Origin: an uncultured Pseudomonadota bacterium
Lineage (GTDB): Bacteria > Pseudomonadota > Gammaproteobacteria > Burkholderiales > Methylophilaceae
Direction of reading: 5' to 3'
Assembly: GCA_903876765.1 (NCBI GenBank)
Contig: CAIRBH010000030.1
Location: forward strand, 1 to 55,441
DNA: 55,441 nucleotides
Made by a program: the position numbers and the translations under genes. The notes under the pieces are model-generated. The model ran no database searches. It worked only from the letters and a program-made list of their open reading frames with translations, and was not told the origin of the DNA. Within the stretch, counting starts at the first letter, position 1. Every line of letters begins with the position of its first letter. Below, one piece after another: positions 26,096 through 33,927 of the stretch.

Positions 26096-27859
26096 ATGGC
26101 AGTTGCAACACAAATATTTGATGCTTTAGTCGTGGGTGGTGGTGGAGCAGGCTTGCGTGCTTCATTGCAGCTAGCGCAATCTGGCCTAAAAGTGGCGGTT
26201 TTGTCTAAAGTTTTTCCAACGCGCTCACATACTGTGGCAGCGCAAGGTGGCATTGCTGCGGCATTGGGTAATGTGGCAAACGATCAATGGTTATGGCACA
26301 TGTATGACACCATTAAAGGCTCAGACTACTTGGGCGATCAAGATGCGATTGAGTTTATGTGTAAAAACGCCGCCGCCGCGATTTATGAGCTTGAGCATTT
26401 TGGTATGCCGTTTGATCGCTTAGAAAATGGCAAAATATTTCAGCGGCCGTTCGGCGGCATGACGCAAAATTTTGGAGAAAGTGCCATTTCACGCACTTGC
26501 GCGGTGGCTGATAGAACTGGCCACGCCATGCTGCATACGCTCTATCAGCGCAATATTCAATCCAATACCCAATTTTTTGTTGAGTGGCTAGCCCTAGATT
26601 TATTAAAAGATGCCGATGGTGATGTGCTAGGCGTCTTGGCTTTAGACATTGAAACAGGCGAAGTGCATTGCATACGCGCCAAGGCCACCCTACTGGCTAC
26701 CGGCGGTGCAGGGCGCATATTCAAAGCCAGTACCAATGCTTTTATTAATACTGGCGATGGCTTAGGGATGGCGGCACGGGCCAATATCCCCTTGCAAGAC
26801 ATGGAGTTTTGGCAATTTCACCCCACAGGCGTCTTAAATGCTGGGGTGCTGATTACCGAAGGGGTGCGAGGTGAGGGCGGTTATTTAGTCAATAGCGAGG
26901 GCGAACGTTTTATGGAGCGCTATGCGCCACATGCTAAAGATTTAGCCAGTCGTGACGTGGTGTCTCGCGCCACTGCCACTGAGATTAAAGAAGGGCGTGG
27001 CGTCGGCAAAAATAAAGACGCGGTTTATCTGAAGTTAGATCATCTAGGCGAGGCGCTTATCAACGACAGGTTGCCAGGCATACGAGAAATCGCCAAAACC
27101 TTTGCCAATGTGGACCCTGTGAAAGATCCGATTCCTATAGTGCCAACGGTGCATTACATGATGGGCGGCATTCCAACTAATCTGCAAGGCCAAGTAATAG
27201 TGCCAGACGCTACCGGAGGACAATCTGTGGTGAATGGTTTGTACGCGGTGGGTGAATGTGCTTGTGTTTCTGTACATGGCGCTAATCGTTTGGGTTCAAA
27301 TTCATTGTTAGATTTAGTGGTATTCGGCCGCGCTGCGGGCGATAAAATGGTTGAAGAAGTGAGAAAAGACAACCATCACAAACCATTGCCAGCAGATGCG
27401 TTTGATAAAACTTTAGCCAGATTAACTCGATTAGATAAGCAAACACAAGGTGAAAGCGTTAAAGAGGTCGGCGCGGCCTTGCGTGAGACCATGCAAACCC
27501 ATTGCGGCGTGTTCCGCTTTCCTGAATTGTTGCATGAAGGTGTGGCTAAAATTAACCAAGTGGCTGAACGTGCTAAAAATACCGTGATAAAAGATAAAAG
27601 TCAGGTGTTTAATACAGCCAGAGTTGAGGCCTTAGAGCTGGATAATTTGGTGGAAGTAGCCTTAGCCACCATGCACGCGGCAGAAGCCAGAAAAGAAAGC
27701 CGTGGCGCACATGCACGAGAAGATTTTAGTGAGCGTGATGATAAAAACTGGCTGACACACTCGCTTTATTATCGTGAGGGCCATCGTTTGGCTTACAAAC
27801 CGGTACGCCTCAAACCACAAACTGTCGAGAGCTTTGAGCCCAAGGCGCGTGTGTATTAA
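26096..27859 (+). CDS. sdhA: Succinate dehydrogenase flavoprotein subunit
   Basis: This 587-residue flavoprotein (counted from ATG 26096) has the FAD-binding [15 protein letters not shown], the covalent-FAD His in [10 protein letters not shown], and the catalytic HPTGV and RGEGG motifs. A TTG at 26090 has AAAGG at better spacing, so the start is uncertain by two codons. It oxidises succinate, including the succinate made by PrpB, to fumarate. Confidence 0.95.
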   Translation: MAVATQIFDALVVGGGGAGLRASLQLAQSGLKVAVLSKVFPTRSHTVAAQGGIAAALGNVANDQWLWHMYDTIKGSDYLGDQDAIEFMCKNAAAAIYELEHFGMPFDRLENGKIFQRPFGGMTQNFGESAISRTCAVADRTGHAMLHTLYQRNIQSNTQFFVEWLALDLLKDADGDVLGVLALDIETGEVHCIRAKATLLATGGAGRIFKASTNAFINTGDGLGMAARANIPLQDMEFWQFHPTGVLNAGVLITEGVRGEGGYLVNSEGERFMERYAPHAKDLASRDVVSRATATEIKEGRGVGKNKDAVYLKLDHLGEALINDRLPGIREIAKTFANVDPVKDPIPIVPTVHYMMGGIPTNLQGQVIVPDATGGQSVVNGLYAVGECACVSVHGANRLGSNSLLDLVVFGRAAGDKMVEEVRKDNHHKPLPADAFDKTLARLTRLDKQTQGESVKEVGAALRETMQTHCGVFRFPELLHEGVAKINQVAERAKNTVIKDKSQVFNTARVEALELDNLVEVALATMHAAEARKESRGAHAREDFSERDDKNWLTHSLYYREGHRLAYKPVRLKPQTVESFEPKARVY

Positions 27860-27885
27860 TTGATCAGCATTGAAGAGATTAAAAG

Positions 27886-28626
27886 ATGAAATTTTCCATT
27901 TATAGATTTAACCCAGATGTCGATAAAAAACCCTATATGCAAGACTACGATGTAGTGTTAGAAGACAGCGACCAAATGCTATTGGATGCCTTGTTACGCA
28001 TTAAAGACTTAGACGATAGCTTAAGTTTGCGTAAATCTTGCCGTGAAGGCGTTTGCGGCTCGGATAGCATGAATATTAACGGTAAAAATGGTTTAGCCTG
28101 TATTACCAAATTGTCCGATTTAGAACAGCCTGTTGTGCTGCGGCCTATGCCAGGCTTGCCAGTGATTCGAGATTTAGTGGTTGATATGACGCAGTTTTTT
28201 GAAAACTATAATTCAGTGCAGCCCTACTTAGTTAATAACGACCCGCCGCCTGAGACCGAGCGTTTGCAGTCGCCAGAAGATAGAGCCAAGTTAGATGGCT
28301 TATATGAATGTATTTTATGCGGTGCATGCACCACTTCATGTCCGTCTTTTTGGTGGAACCCTGATAAATTTGTCGGCCCAGCGGGGTTGATGCAGGCCTA
28401 CCGCTTTATGGTGGATAGCCGCGACCAAGCCATAGATGAGCGTTTAGAGAATTTAGAAGCGCCAGATCGCTTGTATCGCTGCCATAACATCATGAACTGT
28501 GTGGAAGTTTGCCCAAAAAAACTGAACCCCAGTGCGGCCATAGCAAAAATTAAAGACCTGAAGTTTGAGCAAGCGCGTGAGCATAAAAGTCAGCTTAAAA
28601 AACAGATAGCCATTAAGCCAGTATGA
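27886..28626 (+). CDS. sdhB: Succinate dehydrogenase iron-sulfur subunit
   Basis: This 246-residue protein carries all three cluster motifs: SCREGVCGSD...C for [2Fe-2S], CILCGACTTSCP and CHNIMNCVEVCPK for the [4Fe-4S] and [3Fe-4S] centres. It passes electrons from SdhA to the quinone site. The stop overlaps the sdhE start by 4 bp. Confidence 0.95.
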   Translation: MKFSIYRFNPDVDKKPYMQDYDVVLEDSDQMLLDALLRIKDLDDSLSLRKSCREGVCGSDSMNINGKNGLACITKLSDLEQPVVLRPMPGLPVIRDLVVDMTQFFENYNSVQPYLVNNDPPPETERLQSPEDRAKLDGLYECILCGACTTSCPSFWWNPDKFVGPAGLMQAYRFMVDSRDQAIDERLENLEAPDRLYRCHNIMNCVEVCPKKLNPSAAIAKIKDLKFEQAREHKSQLKKQIAIKPV

Positions 28627-28928
28627 CTATGAATACGCACACACAGAGCAATATGACGCCAGAACAAGTGCGACGTCTAAGTTGGCGCTGTCGGCGTGGG
28701 TTGTTAGAGCTAGATATAGTCTTGCAAAGATTTTCTGAACATCATGTCGCGAACTTGAACCCACAAGAGCTACTGGCATTTGATGGCTTGTTAGATTTGC
28801 CAGACAATGAATTCTTGGATTTGGTGACTTTACGGGTCCATGTGAGCAATGTGGCAGCCTTAAGAGACAAAAAACTAGATGCGGTTGCCATGCAGCGTGT
28901 GCTGACTAAATTAAGTGGTCGTGAATAA
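28623..28928 (+). CDS. sdhE: FAD assembly factor SdhE
   Basis: This 101-residue protein carries the family motif RRGLLELD, preceded by RLSWRC. SdhE promotes covalent flavinylation of SdhA. It overlaps sdhB by ATGA, as expected for coupled expression. In many proteobacteria gltA follows here. In this window a CitE-superfamily lyase follows instead. Confidence 0.9.
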   Translation: MTMNTHTQSNMTPEQVRRLSWRCRRGLLELDIVLQRFSEHHVANLNPQELLAFDGLLDLPDNEFLDLVTLRVHVSNVAALRDKKLDAVAMQRVLTKLSGRE

Positions 28929-28988
28929 GTGAATCGTTAAAATCAATTGTTAGAAAAATAAATAATTAAAATCAGTGAAAGAGCTAAT

Positions 28989-30152
28989 ATGAATAACGTA
29001 CACCCGATTACCGACGAAGCCAGCATGAACCATCTAAACAAAATAAAATGCTATAGCAATAGCGCTATGTTGGGTGAAAGCTGGCCTGGCATACAACTGT
29101 ATTACCCGCCAGTTAAATATTCACCTGCCTTAGGCATTTATGAAGATTTAACGCAGGCTGCAGCACGTATGCGTAAACATGCACACAACACCAATGCCCA
29201 TACCTTGATTTTTGACTTGGAAGATGGCTGCCGCCAAAAAGAAATGAGTCGAGATTTGTTGCGTCAAGAGCTGCCTTTGCTGCGTAAAGACAATCAGCAG
29301 GTCACCATAGCCATTCGCGCCAACTCATTTCGCACTGATGAATATGAACTAGATATGCAGTTAGTCAGTGATATGTCAGATTATATTGATGTGGTCATGC
29401 TGGCTAAGGCTGGCGAGGCGTATGGCGCGGCCGAAGTGCGCGATTTATCTAGCTTTTTGCTGGAAATTAACCCGCACATCACCATACAACCCATCATTGA
29501 ACACCCTAAATCACTTAAGATCGCTCCTGAGTTATTGCAATACAGCACGGTCAAGCATGTTGTGTTTGGTATTCATGACTTTTCTAAAGCGATGGGCATA
29601 CATATAACCCCAGAACACTGGATAGAAGAGTTGCAGTTTTATATGAATCAGCTCATGTTTGAAGCCCGTATTGCCGGTAAAGGCGTGATAGGCGGGGTAG
29701 AAACCTTGATAGGCGCCAATGTCATGCCAGAAAAGTTTGTCGAGCCGCATGATGTACGCCGCTGGCTAGATTTGCACGGAGATAATGAGTCCAGAGTGGT
29801 TTATAAACACGCCTGCCAAGAGGCTGCCATGGGCTTGACTGGCAAGCAAGTCATACATCCTGGCCATATTCACTTATGTAAAACGGCTTATACGCCATCC
29901 CCTACCGAAGTGAACCAAAAAGTCCGCATACTGAAAGCAGCCATAGAGGCTGATGCGCTGCACGGCGGTGCGATTAAGTTTGAGGGTGAAATGTTAGATC
30001 CGCCTATGTTTGGTAAGGCGCTACAGACCTTGCTGCGTGCCCATGCCTTAAGGGCCATCACCCCAGAGGACAAAAACTTTGCCTTGCAAGTGCTGGAGTT
30101 ATTGCCAGCGCAAGTGATACGACAAAACTGGCCATACGGCGCGATTTTATAG
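28989..30152 (+). CDS. HpcH/CitE-superfamily CoA-ester lyase (third paralogue; citramalyl-/malyl-CoA lyase candidate)
   Basis: This 387-residue protein is longer than CitE. The full active-site set is visible: FDLEDGCR near residue 77, IAIRANS, IIEHPKS, VVFGIHDFSKAMG, GLTGKQVIHPGHI and the C-terminal FEGEMLDPPM. It has the Glu that the 22159 paralogue lacks. The adjacent CoA ligase and class I fumarase make (S)-citramalyl-CoA (to acetyl-CoA plus pyruvate) or malyl-CoA attractive substrates, but this is inference. It lies 60 bp after sdhE in the same direction. Confidence 0.75.
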   Translation: MNNVHPITDEASMNHLNKIKCYSNSAMLGESWPGIQLYYPPVKYSPALGIYEDLTQAAARMRKHAHNTNAHTLIFDLEDGCRQKEMSRDLLRQELPLLRKDNQQVTIAIRANSFRTDEYELDMQLVSDMSDYIDVVMLAKAGEAYGAAEVRDLSSFLLEINPHITIQPIIEHPKSLKIAPELLQYSTVKHVVFGIHDFSKAMGIHITPEHWIEELQFYMNQLMFEARIAGKGVIGGVETLIGANVMPEKFVEPHDVRRWLDLHGDNESRVVYKHACQEAAMGLTGKQVIHPGHIHLCKTAYTPSPTEVNQKVRILKAAIEADALHGGAIKFEGEMLDPPMFGKALQTLLRAHALRAITPEDKNFALQVLELLPAQVIRQNWPYGAIL

Positions 30153-30213
30153 CCAGACCTTAGAGCATATTTTTAAAAGTGACCCTATTTATTCTGCAAT
30201 TTATGAAAGCTCA

Positions 30214-31848
30214 ATGATGCAAAAATTTGAAAAATTTCCAGACTGGCCATGGAATATAGCAAAACACTTCAATATTGGTGCTGCCTGTACAGATAAACAT
30301 TTAAACACGCCAGCGGCGCAAGCCATCGCCATGATAGTCGAAGATGATGTGCAAGGCACTTCTCAAATCAGCTTTGCGCAGTTAGCCAAACGTACCGACC
30401 AATTTGCTCAATTACTGAGAAATCTGCAACTGAGCCTAGGGGATAGGGTGTTGATTCGCTTGCCTAATTGTTTGGATTACCCGACAGCTTTTTTGGGCAC
30501 CATGAAGCGCGGCGCCATTGCTGTGCCAACATCGACCTTGCTGACCGCCGAAGAAGTGGCTTATTTGGCGCGTGATTCTAACGCGGCGGTATTGGTCACA
30601 GATAAAGCAGCCTGGCCCTCGCTACAAGACCATCTGTCAGAACTGCCCAATCTAAAGCATGTATTGTTGTCTGGCAGCGGCGATGTTGTTAAACATGCCA
30701 GTTTAAATGTGTGTGATTTAGCCACCGAACTTGCAGCAATTATGACTTGTTCAGGTACTGAGCAAACGGCGGCAGACGATCCTGCCTATTTAGTTTACAC
30801 CTCAGGCACGACTGGCTACCCTAAAGGGGTGTTACATGCCCACCGCGCGTTGATAGGTCGTGAGCCTGCGGCAAAATATTGGTTTAATTTTTCTGATCAT
30901 TTACAAGACCGCATTATGCATTCTGGTAAATTTAACTGGACTTATGTACTAGGCACGGGTTTGATGGACCCCTTGTATTTAGGTAAAACCGTGATTGTGC
31001 ATGAAGGTAAAAATGATGCTGATTTATGGACACGTTTGATCGCCAAACACGAGGCAACTATTTTTGTGGGCGTGCCTACTATTTATCGGCAAATTATTCA
31101 AAAATCAGCAGCAAAGCAGGCGGATGTGCCCAGCTTGCGCCATTGTATGAGTGCTGGTGAGCATTTGTCTGATGAAGTTTTGCAGCAATGGCGTGCACGT
31201 TTTGGCCAAGATATTTATGAAGCTGTCGGCATGAGTGAGTTTTCTTACTATTTAAGTCAAAGCATATTCCGCCCGATTAGAGCAGGTTCAGCAGGTTTTC
31301 CACAACCTGGCCATGCCATTAAACTGCTTAATCCCGATACTTTAGAAGAAGTAGCAGCTGGCGAAGAAGGCATGATATGCGTGCCAGATAATGATCCTGG
31401 GCTATTTTTGCGCTACTGGAATTTAGCTGAAGAAACCGCAAAATATAAACACGATGGCTGGTTTTTTACTGGGGATTATGCCCGTTACGATGCCGATGGC
31501 TATATTTGGTTCTTAGGTCGTAAAGACGACATTATTAAAAGTTTTGGCTATCGGGTATCGCCGTATGAAATCGAGCGGGTTTATAAGTCGCATCCAGCGG
31601 TTGCCGATTGCGCGGCAGTCGGTGAAGAGCTTGAAAAAGATAAGTTATTGGTAGTGACTTACGTGATATTGCAGCCCAATCATGAGGTGAGTGCTGATGA
31701 GTTGCTGGCTTTTGGCAAGCAACAATTAGCCGCTTATAAAACGCCAAAAACGGTTTATTTAACTAAAGAGTTTCCACGTACTAAAAATGGCAAAATTTTA
31801 CGAAAAGACATCAACAATACAATTGCTTACGCCAAATCTTCAAGATGA
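30214..31848 (+). CDS. AMP-forming acyl-CoA synthetase (substrate unknown)
   Basis: This 544-residue ANL-superfamily ligase has the P-loop YTSGTTGYPKGVLHAH, the A5-type region YEAVGMSEFSYY, the hinge GWFFTGDYARYDADGY.. and the catalytic Lys region PRTKNGKILRKDI. It looks like the benzoate/medium-chain-type branch rather than acetyl-CoA synthetase. Given its neighbours, propionate, mesaconate or citramalate are candidate substrates. It could feed propionyl-CoA to PrpC. ATG 30214 is followed directly by another ATG. Confidence 0.85.
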   Translation: MMQKFEKFPDWPWNIAKHFNIGAACTDKHLNTPAAQAIAMIVEDDVQGTSQISFAQLAKRTDQFAQLLRNLQLSLGDRVLIRLPNCLDYPTAFLGTMKRGAIAVPTSTLLTAEEVAYLARDSNAAVLVTDKAAWPSLQDHLSELPNLKHVLLSGSGDVVKHASLNVCDLATELAAIMTCSGTEQTAADDPAYLVYTSGTTGYPKGVLHAHRALIGREPAAKYWFNFSDHLQDRIMHSGKFNWTYVLGTGLMDPLYLGKTVIVHEGKNDADLWTRLIAKHEATIFVGVPTIYRQIIQKSAAKQADVPSLRHCMSAGEHLSDEVLQQWRARFGQDIYEAVGMSEFSYYLSQSIFRPIRAGSAGFPQPGHAIKLLNPDTLEEVAAGEEGMICVPDNDPGLFLRYWNLAEETAKYKHDGWFFTGDYARYDADGYIWFLGRKDDIIKSFGYRVSPYEIERVYKSHPAVADCAAVGEELEKDKLLVVTYVILQPNHEVSADELLAFGKQQLAAYKTPKTVYLTKEFPRTKNGKILRKDINNTIAYAKSSR

Positions 31849-31880
31849 AGCATAGCTAGGAAAACGCTGGTAAGGTACCC

Positions 31881-33410
31881 ATGACAACCATAGACCAAGA
31901 AGACTTTATTCAAAGCATTGCCGATGCGCTGCAATATATTTCTTATTACCATCCGCTAGACTATATACAAGCCCTAGGTCGGGCCTATGAGGCGGAGCAA
32001 TCGCCTGCGGCTAAAGACGCCATTGCACAAATTTTAAGCAATTCACGTATGTGTGCTGAAGGCAAGCGGCCGCTTTGCCAAGATACTGGCATTGTTGTTG
32101 CTTTTATTAAAGTTGGCATGCAAGTAAAGTGGGATGCAGCGTTGAATGTTGAGCAAATGGTCAATGAAGGTGTGCGCCGTGCTTACCAATTGCCTGAGAA
32201 TAAATTACGCGCTTCTATGGTCAGCGACCCCGCTGGAAAGCGCGCCAATACTAAAGATAACACGCCAGCAGTGGTACATGTGTCATTGGTCAAGGGCGAT
32301 AAAGTAGAGGTCAGCATCGCTGCCAAAGGTGGCGGTTCTGAGAATAAAGCCAAGCTCGCCATGCTTAACCCGAATGACAGCATCGCTGATTGGATATTGA
32401 GCGTAGTGCCCCAAATGGGTGCAGGTTGGTGCCCACCTGGTATGTTGGGTATAGGAATAGGCGGCAGTGCAGAAAAAGCAGTATTGCTGGCCAAAGAATC
32501 ACTGATGGCGCCTATTGATATACATGAGCTTAAGGCAAAAGGTGCCAGTAACAGCATAGAAGCCTTACGCTTAGAGATTTTTGAAAAAGTGAATAATTTG
32601 GGCATAGGCGCGCAAGGTTTAGGCGGGTTGGCAACGGTGTTGGATGTGAAAATTTTAGATTATCCTACCCATGCGGCTTCTTTGCCGGTGGCGATTATTC
32701 CTAATTGTGCGGCAACGCGGCACGTGCATTTTGAGTTAGATGGTACAGGGGTGGCGGTTTTAGAGGCGCCCGACTTAAATGCTTGGCCTGATGTGCATTG
32801 GGCGCCCAGTGCAGCGTCGTTAAGGGTGAATTTAGATACTATTACGCAAGCTGACATACAAACTTGGCAACCAGGCCAAACTTTGTTGTTAAGTGGAAAA
32901 TTATTAACAGGCCGGGATGCTGCGCATAAACGCATACAAACCATGTTGGCGGCAGGAGAAAAACTGCCAGTTGATTTTAATAATCGATTTATTTATTACG
33001 TAGGACCAGTCGATGCGGTGCGCGATGAAGCGGTAGGCCCCGCAGGCCCAACTACAGCAACGCGTATGGATGGTTTTACAGAGATGATGTTAGGTCAAAC
33101 AGGTTTATTAGGCATGGTCGGCAAAGCCGAGCGCGGAGCTGAAACCATAGCGGCAATCGCAAAATATCGGTCGGTTTATTTAACGGCAGTGGGCGGTGCT
33201 GCTTATTTGGTGAGTAAGGCGATTAAAAAAGCAGAAGTGTTAGCCTTTGCCGACTTGGGTATGGAGGCCATTTATGAGTTTACCGTGCAAGATATGCCAG
33301 TGACGGTGGCGGTGGATAGTCAGGGCGTTTCCGTACACAGTATAGGCCCAGCGCTCTGGCAAGAAAAAATTGCCCAACAACACCTAATTGAAATGCGCAC
33401 AACTAGTTAA
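31881..33410 (+). CDS. Class I fumarate hydratase (Fe-S; possible mesaconase)
   Basis: This 509-residue protein is the usual size for the iron-sulfur class I enzymes, with CQDTG near residue 66, PNCAATRHVHF and the C-terminal tartrate/fumarase beta domain (AVGPAGPTTATRMDGF). It hydrates fumarate to malate in the cytosol. Class I fumarases of other betaproteobacteria also hydrate mesaconate to (S)-citramalate, which would suit this cluster. It lies between the acyl-CoA ligase gene and the EF-hand gene, 32 bp and 2 bp away. Confidence 0.93.
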   Translation: MTTIDQEDFIQSIADALQYISYYHPLDYIQALGRAYEAEQSPAAKDAIAQILSNSRMCAEGKRPLCQDTGIVVAFIKVGMQVKWDAALNVEQMVNEGVRRAYQLPENKLRASMVSDPAGKRANTKDNTPAVVHVSLVKGDKVEVSIAAKGGGSENKAKLAMLNPNDSIADWILSVVPQMGAGWCPPGMLGIGIGGSAEKAVLLAKESLMAPIDIHELKAKGASNSIEALRLEIFEKVNNLGIGAQGLGGLATVLDVKILDYPTHAASLPVAIIPNCAATRHVHFELDGTGVAVLEAPDLNAWPDVHWAPSAASLRVNLDTITQADIQTWQPGQTLLLSGKLLTGRDAAHKRIQTMLAAGEKLPVDFNNRFIYYVGPVDAVRDEAVGPAGPTTATRMDGFTEMMLGQTGLLGMVGKAERGAETIAAIAKYRSVYLTAVGGAAYLVSKAIKKAEVLAFADLGMEAIYEFTVQDMPVTVAVDSQGVSVHSIGPALWQEKIAQQHLIEMRTTS

Positions 33411-33412
33411 CG

Positions 33413-33736
33413 ATGCTAGTGCAGCCCATACTAGACCGTTTGCCGCTTAGCATTGTTTTGCTGATGGGATTTTTTGTAGTGAATATAGCGAGTGCCGCAG
33501 ATATTTTAGCTTATTTGGCGGATAAAGATGGGCGATATAACGGCCCTAGCGTAGAAGACAATGTGGCGGCCATGGACACCGACAAGAATGGTTTTGCCGA
33601 TGTTTATGAAGTGCGGGCTTTTTTAGAATTAAAGCATGGCAAAGGCTATGAAAAAGAACTCATGGATAAAATGGAAGCTAGCGCAAAGGGTAAAAGTTGT
33701 AGTACGCCATTTTCAAAAGAGTTATACCTCAATTAA
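33413..33736 (+). CDS. Exported single EF-hand protein
   Basis: This 107-residue protein has a signal peptide (hydrophobic 12-27, likely cleaved after ASA). One EF-hand loop is visible, DTDKNGFADVYE, with ligands at positions 1, 3, 5, 9 and 12. A Cys near the C-terminus (GKSCSTPF) is single. It starts 2 bp after the fumarase stop, so it shares the transcript despite being periplasmic, an unexpected partner for central-metabolism genes. It probably binds Ca2+. Its function is unknown. Confidence 0.7.
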   Translation: MLVQPILDRLPLSIVLLMGFFVVNIASAADILAYLADKDGRYNGPSVEDNVAAMDTDKNGFADVYEVRAFLELKHGKGYEKELMDKMEASAKGKSCSTPFSKELYLN

Positions 33737-33790
33737 CAACTAATTGAGCATAGCTACTTGCTTAAGATGTAAAAGCCCTGAGCTTAAAAG

Positions 33791-33826
33791 AGACAAAAGA
33801 GACAAAAGAGACAAAAGAGACAAAAG
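33791..33826 (+). repeat. Tandem repeat, 4 x 9 bp (AGACAAAAG)
   Basis: Four exact copies of AGACAAAAG stand head to tail between the EF-hand and acnB genes. The array is noncoding and strongly purine-biased on this strand. Such arrays can vary in copy number and alter expression of the downstream gene. Confidence 0.95.
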
Positions 33827-33836
33827 AAAAATAGGT

Positions 33837-33854
33837 AAAACAGCTAAGCTGTTT
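33837..33854 (+). terminator. Short hairpin upstream of acnB
   Basis: AAAACAGCT pairs with AGCTGTTTT over one central base, giving a short stem ending in a U run. It may terminate the upstream operon or attenuate acnB. The stem is short, so the assignment is tentative. Confidence 0.4.
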
Positions 33855-33927
33855 TTGAACTGCCAGTATTGAGCAGCTAGTATAATGATGAAGAATTTTT
33901 TAACCCACTTTAAAGATGCAAAATACC

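Noticed and set aside
33791-33826. CRISPR-like array
   Set aside because: The units are 9 bp with no spacers, so this is a simple tandem repeat. No cas genes are in the window.
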